From the NCBI GenBank assembly GCA_023428915.1, contig JAEYWL010000020.1, forward strand, positions 1-11,702: a DNA stretch of 11,702 nt, read 5' to 3'. The position numbers were made by a program, and so were the translations under genes. The notes under the pieces were generated by a model. That model worked only from the letters and a program-made list of their open reading frames with translations, searched no databases and was not told the origin of the DNA. Shown one piece after another: positions 1-6,117 of the stretch (the first letter of the stretch is position 1; each line of letters starts with the position of its first letter). Source of the stretch: Verrucomicrobiota bacterium (lineage in GTDB: Bacteria; Chlamydiota; Chlamydiia; Chlamydiales; JAEYWL01).

Positions 1-96
1 ATTCTTGTTGCCCGCCAGGTGGGTCACTTGGGATGCCCGACAGGGTGGGTCATTCTAAGTGCTCGCAAAGTGGGTCATTCTTCGTGCCATTTGACA
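1..96 (-). mobile_element. IS21-family-like insertion sequence, one terminus
   Basis: The first 96 bases contain three GTGGGTCA cores at 19-26, 45-52 and 70-77 (26 and 25 bp apart), each followed by CATTCTT- or CACTTGG-like sequence; the window also opens with ATTCTT, the tail of a fourth unit. Read on the minus strand the element begins TGTCAAATGG at position 96. Multiple ~25 bp terminal repeats that serve as transposase sites are typical of IS21-family ends. The boundary at 96 is set by cyoA: its codons read Lys-Tyr-Asp-Pro-Asp up to 97, where the family continues with Trp, and then change to unrelated sequence. No istA or istB coding sequence is within the window. Confidence 0.75.
19..77. 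repeat. Tandem IS-end repeats with GTGGGTCA core
   Basis: Three exact copies of GTGGGTCA start at 19, 45 and 70, inside units of about 25 bp. These look like the transposase-binding repeats of the IS21-like end and are not an independent repeat family. Confidence 0.8.
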
Positions 97-351
97 ATCC
101 GGGTCATATTTTATATTTTCTTGCTTGATGCAATACTTCCAGACAATCCAAAATAAAAGAATATATGCAGGTATGATGATGGCTAACATAAGAAGGATAT
201 TAGTAATAATCAGCTCTAATTCCTGCTGTGCAATAATACCTCTAGGATGAACTACTAAGGCCTTCTCGTTTGCCAAAACAATAACGATGCCAATCACCCC
301 GATCATTACCACTGCTAAACCTGTCAATAGTTTTTTTGCCATAACTTGCAT
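97..351 (-). pseudogene. cyoA: cyoA 5' fragment, cytochrome bo3-type quinol oxidase subunit II, cut by the IS
   Basis: The reading frame encodes the N-terminal ~85 residues of CyoA, the copper-less subunit II of bo3-type ubiquinol oxidase in the inner membrane. There is a hydrophobic N-terminal segment, then the conserved stretch resembling ALVVHPRGIIAQQELELI, a second membrane helix, and the post-helix motif WKY...KYDPD. In family members KY-x-P-D is followed by Trp; here the next codons come from the IS21-like end, so the C-terminal cupredoxin-like domain is missing. The usual lipobox Cys is not evident. Two start codons are possible, at 349-351 and 340-342 (MAKK...), neither with a clear ribosome-binding site; the longer one is given. 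The rest of the gene and of a cyo operon may lie beyond the IS, outside the window. Confidence 0.8.
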
Positions 352-534
352 AAACTTTTATTGAAATTTTATTTAATATCCTTACTTCCCCCATTCTCGT
401 GACTCTGTTCCATAAATTGAAAAAATAACTTCGCCGATGTGATTCTGTCCTGAGATATCTAATTTCCTTAATAGATAGACAAAAAATAATTTAGGCACAA
501 TGGTGAAGATGCATATTCTCATATAGTTTAGCTT

Positions 535-578
535 CAATCTATTACATACTTAGTTCAATCTATACAATCTTTTACATA
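535..578 (+). promoter_or_regulatory. Direct repeats, candidate activator (UAS) sites for the sigma-54 promoter
   Basis: CAATCTATTACATA at 535-548 and CAATCTTTTACATA at 565-578 match at 13 of 14 positions and are 30 bp apart, about three helical turns. A third partial copy, CAATCTATACA, begins at 556. Relative to the predicted transcription start near 635 they lie at about -100 to -57. Sigma-54 enhancer-binding proteins commonly bind upstream of the promoter in or near this range. The repeats are not obvious dyads, so their role as activator sites is inferred from position only. Confidence 0.4.
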
Positions 579-607
579 GCATTCATAAAAAACCTTCCTT
601 CTGTTTG

Positions 608-624
608 TTGGCATAAAATTTGCA
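608..624 (+). promoter_or_regulatory. Sigma-54 (-24/-12) promoter for the Ank-Fic gene
   Basis: The sequence TTGGCAT-AAAAT-TTGCA fits the RpoN consensus TGGCAC-N5-TTGCW at all but one base. The invariant GG (610-611) and GC (622-623) are exactly 12 bp apart. Transcription would start near 635, leaving a leader of about 17 nt that contains the ribosome-binding site. No comparable sigma-70 promoter is apparent here. Confidence 0.7.
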
Positions 625-639
625 AGGTCATGACTAAAC

Positions 640-647
640 AGGAGGGG
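640..647 (+). promoter_or_regulatory. Strong Shine-Dalgarno, AGGAGGGG
   Basis: AGGAGGGG ends four bases before the ATG at 652 and fixes that start. It is the strongest ribosome-binding site of any complete gene in the window; several neighbours have none. Confidence 0.85.
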
Positions 648-651
648 TGTT

Positions 652-3012
652 ATGCCCGAGCATGAATTTTCTTTACCACCCAATATTTATCAAACTATTC
701 GGGCGCTGGAGAAAGAATCCCCTGTCGAAATGAAGCAAACTCTTACCCAAAATAAGAAAGAATTGCCTAGCCTTTTTAAAGCTATCTACTCCTCATCTTC
801 CATAGTGCAAACAACATTAAAAGAGAAAGAAATCAAGCCCCTTTCTGCAGATGAAAAAAAGATGAAGCAGATTTTTCAGGCCATGGAAGAGGTGATGAAT
901 TCAGACAGCAGTTCCTTAATGGAAATAGCCATTCGCGATGGAAACGCAGAGATGGCAGAATTTTTAATTAAACAAAAGCTTGTTGATATAAACGCCCCTA
1001 TAGCAAATAAAGAAACTTTCTTAAATCTGGCTTCCCGTTTGGATCAAACCCAAATAGCCAACTTTCTGCTGGAAAATCAGGCTAATGTCAATCTGCAGAA
1101 TGAATTTGGCGAAACACCTTTACATTGTGCTCTCAATACCCCCTATCTTTCTGCTTCAAACGTTGAGCTCATCAAAACCATGCTGCCTAAATTAGCGGAT
1201 ATTGACACTACTGATAACAAAGGACGAACGCCCTTATTTATTGCTGCCGAGAAAGGACATACGCAAATTGTAGAAGCCTTGCTTAATGCAGGAGCCAACC
1301 CCATCATTCAAGTCGGGAATACCTCTCCAGTTTTAGAAGCTTGCAAAAAGGGACACGAAAACATAGTTTACACATTTCTAAATCATATGACGGCTGTTGA
1401 TCAGCAGCTGACCTCAGATGGTAAGACAGCCTTGCATCTAGCTGCAAGCAGTGGTAATGTAGAAACTGTGCAGCTACTACTTGATCGCTTCCCTCATTTA
1501 GCCCAAAGCCTAGATATTGAAGGACGCACTCCAATTTTTGACGCTTGCAAAGGGGGAAATCTTAACATTATCAACTCTTTGATGGAAAATGGAGCAGACT
1601 TGTTTCAAAGAGATAACAATAATATCCTTCCTTTAACAGAAGCCATGGAAGCTAACCATGCTACTCTACTGGAAACTTTATATTCAGATGAAAGATTAAG
1701 CCTTATTGACAATTTAGAATACAGTGAGGCTGAACAATTAGCCGCTGTAATGGCCTCAGCAGGATACAATAATGTGCTTACAGATCTGTTGGATCGGGGA
1801 ATCGATATCAATGGGAAAAATAAAAATGGAGACAGTTTATTGCATTTAGCTATCTGGAATGGGAAATACAACACCGTTAATACCTTATTAAACTACACCC
1901 CTCCTCTAAATATGCAGGAAAATTTTACACCGCTTGATGTGAATGCACAGAATTCTTCAGGACAAACGCCTCTTATCAATGCTGTAATTTCTGGTAATGA
2001 CTTAATTATCGAGAAGCTGTCTAAAAAAGATATTTCTGTAGAAATTAGCGACTCAAGCGGCCTAAATGCCCTACACTATTTTTTTGCCACAAACGAACTA
2101 AGTGTTAGAACATTGAATGAATTTGTTACACCTGAACAAGTAGTTAATACTCTCGTAACCATGCCAATTATTGATAGTTTTACAGAAGAGCTGCGGGAAA
2201 GTTTACTTAATGAACCAAATAAAATATTTGACAAGCTAGAAGACTCTGCAGTTAGATTAGCTGTACTGAACTCTTGCGGAGTATTACTTTGGGAAAAAAT
2301 TAAAAATGAGTTACAGGCTCCCTTAACAGATGAAGCTGCCCGCCTTAGTACAGAAACTTTTGAGCTATATATAATGGAAGATCTCTTAGAAAAATTAGCG
2401 GAAGCCTCGCCCCGCATCCAAAACTTAAACTTTGCACGTATGCAAGGCTCAACAACGATAGCTGCAAGCAGTTTTGAAAAAACAGCCAATAGCAAAGCGA
2501 AATGGGAAGAAGGGGACAAAATGGTGCGCACATGGGTCGCAGAAAAACGTCCCTTAACTAAAGAAATGCTTTGTGAACTTAATAAAACTATTGATGGGCC
2601 GGGTACACTTAGAAGCGAAGGCGAAGAGGTAGCTGCTGGTGGATCAAGTTTTAAACCCTACATCACCAGCTATTTAGTAGAAAAAGAAACCGGTGTTTTT
2701 TTAGAATGGCTTTCCTCAGAAATAGAAGCTTATGAATCAGGAAACAAAAACCCCATTGAAATAGCTGCTAGAGCCTATCAATGGCTGGTTTCCATCCATC
2801 CCTTTATGGATGGAAATGGACGTACAACTCGTTTTATTATGGACTACATCTTAGAGCGCACATCACTACCGCCTTCATGTTTGGGTGATAATATAAATGT
2901 AGCCTTGTTTCCTTTCTTTAATAATGATGAAAGCCCCAGCAGCGCAGTTATAAAAGTAACCAACGGTGTTATTCGATCCAGCCAACTGTTAAACTCTTAT
3001 AGTGAGGTGTAA
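652..3012 (+). CDS. Ankyrin-repeat protein with C-terminal Fic (AMP-transferase) domain, probable effector
   Basis: This 786-aa protein has an N-terminal leader (1-83), about eleven ankyrin repeats (roughly 84-480; clearest at 190-219, 256-288, 291-320 and 437-467, with GRTPLFIAA and DGKTALHLAA signatures), a linker (about 480-590), and a Fic domain (about 595-760). The Fic active site HPFMDGNGRTTR (residues 716-727, DNA 2797-2832) is complete: catalytic His716, Asp720, Gly721-Asn722-Gly723 and both Arg. Fic enzymes usually transfer AMP from ATP to a hydroxyl side chain; ankyrin repeats would bind the target protein. A flap-like stretch (EVAAGGSSFKPYITSYL, 659-675) precedes the motif. I see no [S/T]xxxE[G/N] inhibitory helix in cis. 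No membrane segments are evident. Delivery into a host cell is inferred. Legionella AnkX has the reverse order, Fic first and ankyrins after. The next gene starts 1 nt beyond the stop codon. Confidence 0.9.
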   Translation: MPEHEFSLPPNIYQTIRALEKESPVEMKQTLTQNKKELPSLFKAIYSSSSIVQTTLKEKEIKPLSADEKKMKQIFQAMEEVMNSDSSSLMEIAIRDGNAEMAEFLIKQKLVDINAPIANKETFLNLASRLDQTQIANFLLENQANVNLQNEFGETPLHCALNTPYLSASNVELIKTMLPKLADIDTTDNKGRTPLFIAAEKGHTQIVEALLNAGANPIIQVGNTSPVLEACKKGHENIVYTFLNHMTAVDQQLTSDGKTALHLAASSGNVETVQLLLDRFPHLAQSLDIEGRTPIFDACKGGNLNIINSLMENGADLFQRDNNNILPLTEAMEANHATLLETLYSDERLSLIDNLEYSEAEQLAAVMASAGYNNVLTDLLDRGIDINGKNKNGDSLLHLAIWNGKYNTVNTLLNYTPPLNMQENFTPLDVNAQNSSGQTPLINAVISGNDLIIEKLSKKDISVEISDSSGLNALHYFFATNELSVRTLNEFVTPEQVVNTLVTMPIIDSFTEELRESLLNEPNKIFDKLEDSAVRLAVLNSCGVLLWEKIKNELQAPLTDEAARLSTETFELYIMEDLLEKLAEASPRIQNLNFARMQGSTTIAASSFEKTANSKAKWEEGDKMVRTWVAEKRPLTKEMLCELNKTIDGPGTLRSEGEEVAAGGSSFKPYITSYLVEKETGVFLEWLSSEIEAYESGNKNPIEIAARAYQWLVSIHPFMDGNGRTTRFIMDYILERTSLPPSCLGDNINVALFPFFNNDESPSSAVIKVTNGVIRSSQLLNSYSEV

Positions 3013-3013
3013 T

Positions 3014-3742
3014 ATGGCCCAGCCTATCCGCACAATGCCGCAATTTCTTCAAGTGCAAGCCGAAAGAATGACAGAATGCGCCCGTGAAAGCTGCATGTTA
3101 GAGTCAACTTTTGTAAAAGACAATGCACAGTATGCTGAAGCACTAGCAAGTTCTCAGCTGAAAGCGGCAGCTCACGAGAGGATTACTGTAAATGATATAG
3201 CTGAATGGTATATGCAAATACATAGTACTGCCCTGTGCCTTACACCACTTGCTGAGGGAAAGCTGGAAAATTTTATTCAGCAATTTAATAGTTTGCTCAA
3301 TAATTTAACGCAGCAGCGATCTTCTGACGAAGAAAAAGTCGCTTTAATTGCTGATACCCTATTTGCATTTCATACCATGAAAATTCTAGAGCCTGGGTCC
3401 ATTAGCTTAGCTTGCCTGTTAGCTAATTATGTTGTGACCTGGGTTAAGTCGCCTTTGCTTATTTTTCATCCAGACCTGCTGGAGGATGAGCATTTTGCAC
3501 AACTGGGCAACATGCGTTGTTTTATTGCAGATATGTTTAAAAGTGCTGTGTTGCATTTTGGCAAGGTTGTCACCTTAACAAAAACAAACGGCAACAATAG
3601 CGAATACGTAGATGCAAATGGAACCAAAGTCACCATTCAATGGAATACTCTTAATAAAGCCCAAGCTGAATGGCAGCACTACGCCCAATCTAAATATCAC
3701 CAAGACAATGATTTGGAGTGCGGTGACTTGTCACCGCTCTAG
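3014..3742 (+). CDS. Hypothetical protein, probable catalytically dead Fic homologue paired with Ank-Fic
   Basis: This 242-aa protein starts at ATG 3014, with GAGG at 3004-3007 as ribosome-binding site; an in-frame GTG at 3002 lies within the upstream gene. It begins 1 nt after the Ank-Fic stop, so the two are surely co-transcribed. I found no standard family by eye, but residues 55-160 align with Fic domains: RITVNDIAEWYMQIH resembles the first Fic helix, and residues 111-151, containing FHTMKILEPGSISLACLLAN, align with the active-site helix and the hydrophobic helix after it. The catalytic residues are replaced: His by Lys123, Asn by Ser129, the two Arg by Ser131 and Cys134. Near the N-terminus SCMLES (26-31) resembles the class II Fic inhibitory motif [S/T]xxxE[G/N] except for the last residue. 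The last nine codons and the TAG stop come from an adjoining repeat. The Fic relationship rests on manual alignment. Confidence 0.55.
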   Translation: MAQPIRTMPQFLQVQAERMTECARESCMLESTFVKDNAQYAEALASSQLKAAAHERITVNDIAEWYMQIHSTALCLTPLAEGKLENFIQQFNSLLNNLTQQRSSDEEKVALIADTLFAFHTMKILEPGSISLACLLANYVVTWVKSPLLIFHPDLLEDEHFAQLGNMRCFIADMFKSAVLHFGKVVTLTKTNGNNSEYVDANGTKVTIQWNTLNKAQAEWQHYAQSKYHQDNDLECGDLSPL

Positions 3743-3848
3743 TCGTGTTCGACTTGTCGAACACTTTAAGAGTTAATCTAAAACACGCCTTTTTATGTTC
3801 GACAAGTCGAACATGGGGAAAGCTGCGACAAGGCGCAGCACTCCAAAT
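3711..3848. repeat. REPIN/MITE-like inverted doublet of two-hairpin units
   Basis: Two 54-nt units face each other (3711-3764 on plus, 3795-3848 on minus) across a 30-nt centre. Each unit begins ATTTGGAGTGC, which contains the GGAG tetranucleotide typical of REP sequences, then has a GC-rich hairpin, a 7-nt spacer and a second hairpin with arms TGTTCGAC and GTCGAACA around a 2-nt loop. The units share 43 of 54 positions. In the first hairpin (plus arm stem 3720-3727 with 3730-3737) two base pairs differ between units by compensating changes, and one pair is lost in the minus unit. The element lies between convergent genes and overlaps the 3' end of the upstream one. It may be mobilised by a REP-associated (RAYT) transposase encoded elsewhere. 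Confidence 0.75.
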
Positions 3849-3870
3849 AAGCTTTTAGAAACGTCTTATT

Positions 3871-4329
3871 TCACAGCTTTGTAATAAATTCATGAACGAC
3901 TTTGAGAGTCTGAAGCGTTTCTACGAAGATCTCTTGATCAGGTTTTAAGGCATACAAACTACTAAGATCCATCCAAGCAGCTTCCGGTAAAAGAGGCATC
4001 TCTTGCACGGGATAACCGACATAAATCTGGTCGATATGCTGGTGGGCCGGCTGTGAACCATGCGGAGGAATTTCCTCCAGTAAGCACAAAAAGGGGCGCG
4101 GCAAGCTGCTGGCGTTCCAGCGGGTAATCCAAAGGTTTTCTTGCAGATACAAGGCCGCCCGAATCCCCGTTTCCTCATGCACTTCTCGCAAGGCTGTTTC
4201 ATGGGGCAGCTCATTTTCCTCTACATGTCCGCCTGGAGGCAGCCATTTGCCGAGTTTTTTATGCTTGATCATCAGGAAACGGGATTGCTTATCGACGATA
4301 TAAGCAGTAGCTGTGAAATGCCTATGCAT
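3871..4329 (-). CDS. NUDIX hydrolase
   Basis: This 152-aa protein has a perfect Nudix box, GX5EX7REUXEEXGU, at residues 34-56 (GGHVEENE...REVHEETGI, DNA 4162-4230). The box forms the Mg-binding loop-helix-loop that hydrolyses a nucleoside diphosphate linked to another moiety. The region before it (MIKHKKLGKWLPPGGHVE) is typical of small stand-alone NUDIX proteins of the MutT-like group. The substrate cannot be told from sequence; a nucleotide clean-up role fits its partner mazG. The ATG at 4327-4329 lies inside the last codons of mazG, an 8-nt overlap that suggests translational coupling. The gene ends at a TGA immediately before the repeat at 3711-3848. Confidence 0.9.
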   Translation of the reverse strand: MHRHFTATAYIVDKQSRFLMIKHKKLGKWLPPGGHVEENELPHETALREVHEETGIRAALYLQENLWITRWNASSLPRPFLCLLEEIPPHGSQPAHQHIDQIYVGYPVQEMPLLPEAAWMDLSSLYALKPDQEIFVETLQTLKVVHEFITKL

Positions 4330-4921
4330 GCCTGGCCGCCTCTTGTTCTAAAAAGGCGTTCAAAGCCAGCTCTGCATGCAGCCCTTGCTGTTTGGCCTGT
4401 TTTACAATAGCAAATAGCAGCTGCCCTAATTCTTGTTCATTTTTAAATAAGGGAGCTTGTATTTCCTCGGTTTGCGGCAGCTGCTTTAAAGCAGTTTCGG
4501 CTTTCATTAAGGCTGGCAATGGCTTGAGCTTCACCTTTTTTGCCTCTGCCTTTTCTTGTTGTTTGGCCTCTTCCCAGCGGCTGAGCGCCTGATCAGCATC
4601 GAGCGCCTTTTCAGCTGACCCGAAAATATGGGGGTGGCGCCGTATAAGTTTTTCGGTTATCCCCTTAAGAGCCTCTTCAGCCGTAAAAAGCCCTTGCTTT
4701 TCTGCCAGTTTGCAGTAAAAGACGACATTGAAAAAAAGATCGCCCAATTCCTCTAAAAGAGCCGGGCTATCCTGCCTGTCAACTGCATCGATCACTTCAT
4801 ACGCCTCTTCAAGCAGCGATTCACGCATGCTTGCAAAGGTTTGTTTTTTATCCCAGGGACAACCATCCGGCCCCAATAAGTGTTCCAACACTGCCTGCAA
4901 TTCTTCTAATGATTTTGACAT
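4322..4921 (-). CDS. mazG: Nucleoside triphosphate pyrophosphohydrolase MazG
   Basis: MazG hydrolyses (d)NTPs to monophosphates and pyrophosphate in the cytoplasm and removes non-canonical nucleotides. The N-terminal domain is well preserved: GPDGCPWDKKQTFASM (17-32), the metal-binding EExxE (38-42) and ExxD (58-61, in LLEELGDLFFNVVFY), and the conserved RRHPHIFG (94-101). A charged linker with WEEAKQQEK follows. The second MazG domain (about 138-199) is shortened and its ExxD reads E164-L-G-Q167, so metal binding there is probably weak or lost. The length of 199 aa compares with about 263 for E. coli MazG. The start at 4919-4921 follows an AGTAGGT sequence. It is divergent from mnmA and coupled to the NUDIX gene. 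Confidence 0.92.
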   Translation of the reverse strand: MSKSLEELQAVLEHLLGPDGCPWDKKQTFASMRESLLEEAYEVIDAVDRQDSPALLEELGDLFFNVVFYCKLAEKQGLFTAEEALKGITEKLIRRHPHIFGSAEKALDADQALSRWEEAKQQEKAEAKKVKLKPLPALMKAETALKQLPQTEEIQAPLFKNEQELGQLLFAIVKQAKQQGLHAELALNAFLEQEAARHA

Positions 4922-5017
4922 GCATACCTACTAACTAAAGCCGATAATATTAATTAATTCCTCGATTTTAACAAACAATTTTGCTACTATAATTCACTAA
5001 CTAACTGAATAAAATCT
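4922..5017. promoter_or_regulatory. Divergent promoter region mazG / mnmA
   Basis: This A+T-rich 96 bp separates the two divergent starts. For mnmA a perfect -10 box TATAAT lies at 4988-4993 with a weak -35 (ATTTTA) 17 bp upstream. For mazG the minus strand offers TTAAAA-N16-TATTAT, a weaker candidate. The mnmA start has no evident Shine-Dalgarno. Confidence 0.55.
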
Positions 5018-6115
5018 ATGAGCCATATAAAAGAAAAAGTAGTTATCGCGATGTCCGGAGGAGTAGATTCCTCTGTCTGCGCTGCCTTAATGGTAGAGCA
5101 GCAGTTTGAATGCGTGGGCATGACCATGCGCCTTTGGAAAGGAGCAGAAGCCGAAGAAGCGGCTTGCAGCACTCAAAGCTGCTGCGGCGCAGAATCGGTG
5201 GAAGATGCGCGCCTGGTGGCTGATGCCCTGGGCATCCCCTATTATGCCATTAATTTTCGCGAAGAGTTTTGGAACCAAGTAGTCAAAGTTTTTGCCGAGC
5301 AGTATTTTGCCGGCCGCACCCCCAGCCCCTGCATCCTCTGCAACGAAAAACTGAAATTCGACACTCTCTACAAAAAAGCGGTTGAGATTGGCGCCGCAAA
5401 AGTCTGTACCGGCCATTATGCCCGTATCGAATTTAACGAGGAAACCGGCCGCTGGAATTTGCTGCGAGGGGTCGACCGCTTAAAGGACCAGTCTTACTTT
5501 CTCTTTAGCATGACCCAGGAGCAGCTTTCTAAAACGCTCTTTCCGCTTGGAGGAATGACTAAGGACATCATCCGCAAATTGGCTGCCGAGAGGAATCTCG
5601 TAACTGCCAAGAAGCCGGAGAGCATGGATATTTGCTTTATCCCGGATGGAGACTATGCAGCTTTTCTAGAACGCCATTTCCCTGAATTAGCTGCAGAAGC
5701 TAAAGGACTCTTGAAACACGTCGATGGCAGAATCTTAGGAGAGCATAGAGGCATTCATAGCGTTACACGCGGCCAGCGCAAAGGCTTAGGCATTGCTTTC
5801 GGAGAGCCGATTTTTGTATCCGACATTAATCCTGCCACTAAAGAAGTGACTGTCGGTTCCCGTGAAGACACGCTCAAAATGGAACTCACAGCTTCAAGAA
5901 TGAACTGGATTGCCAAGGATCCACAACCGGGTGAAGAATTTGAGCTTACCATCCGCATCCGTTCGCGCAGCCCTGAAACAAAGGGAAAAGTCATAGCCCT
6001 TGAAAACAACCGCGCACGCGTGGTATTTGATGACCCGCAGCATGCAATTACCCCAGGGCAGGCGGCTGTATTTTACAATGGCGAACAAGTATTTGGCGGC
6101 GGCTGGATTGATTAA
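5018..6115 (+). CDS. mnmA: tRNA-specific 2-thiouridylase MnmA
   Basis: MnmA activates U34 of tRNA Lys, Glu and Gln with ATP and inserts sulfur to make s2U34. The 365-aa sequence has the PP-loop MSGGVDSS (12-19), the TGHYAR motif (131-136), and two catalytic cysteines, Cys108 in TPSPCILCNEKLKF and Cys206 in SMDICFIPDGDY. RGVDRLKDQSYFLF and the C-terminal ITPGQAAVFYNGEQVFGGGWI are family signatures, so the protein is full length. It belongs to the branch with CSTQSCCGAESVEDAR (50-65) and TPxPCxxCN, unlike the E. coli form that reads TPNPDILCN. The start ATG 5018 matches the usual N-terminus. The downstream heptosyltransferase begins 2 nt after the stop, so the two form an operon. Confidence 0.97.
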   Translation: MSHIKEKVVIAMSGGVDSSVCAALMVEQQFECVGMTMRLWKGAEAEEAACSTQSCCGAESVEDARLVADALGIPYYAINFREEFWNQVVKVFAEQYFAGRTPSPCILCNEKLKFDTLYKKAVEIGAAKVCTGHYARIEFNEETGRWNLLRGVDRLKDQSYFLFSMTQEQLSKTLFPLGGMTKDIIRKLAAERNLVTAKKPESMDICFIPDGDYAAFLERHFPELAAEAKGLLKHVDGRILGEHRGIHSVTRGQRKGLGIAFGEPIFVSDINPATKEVTVGSREDTLKMELTASRMNWIAKDPQPGEEFELTIRIRSRSPETKGKVIALENNRARVVFDDPQHAITPGQAAVFYNGEQVFGGGWID

Positions 6116-6117
6116 CT

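Larger units (their letters stand above)
352..651. other. Gene-free divergent regulatory region between cyoA and the Ank-Fic gene
   Basis: This A+T-rich 300 bp has no plausible coding sequence. Its right half holds three copies of a CAATCT-containing repeat and a sigma-54 promoter, listed separately. I could not identify a convincing sigma-70 promoter for cyoA in the left half. Confidence 0.6.

Noticed and set aside
101..106. A further GGGTCA that could be another IS21 terminal repeat
   Set aside because: It falls in the cyoA codons for Tyr-Asp-Pro, which match the family, and its spacing (29 bp) differs from the 25-26 bp of the true repeats.
352..534. Possible sigma-70 promoter for cyoA
   Set aside because: Several A+T-rich hexamers occur but no -35/-10 pair had acceptable spacing and match.
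2076..2531. Minus-strand open frames inside the Ank-Fic gene, and similar ones elsewhere
   Set aside because: They mirror strongly coding plus-strand sequence, lack ribosome-binding sites and have no family features.
3002..3013. GTG start at 3002 for the pseudo-Fic gene
   Set aside because: The ATG at 3014 has GAGG at the right distance, whereas the GTG lies inside the upstream gene with no ribosome-binding site.
3745..3814. The two TGTTCGAC hairpins as intrinsic terminators
   Set aside because: Neither is followed by a proper U-tract on either strand; they are parts of the inverted repeat, although they might hinder polymerase in both directions.
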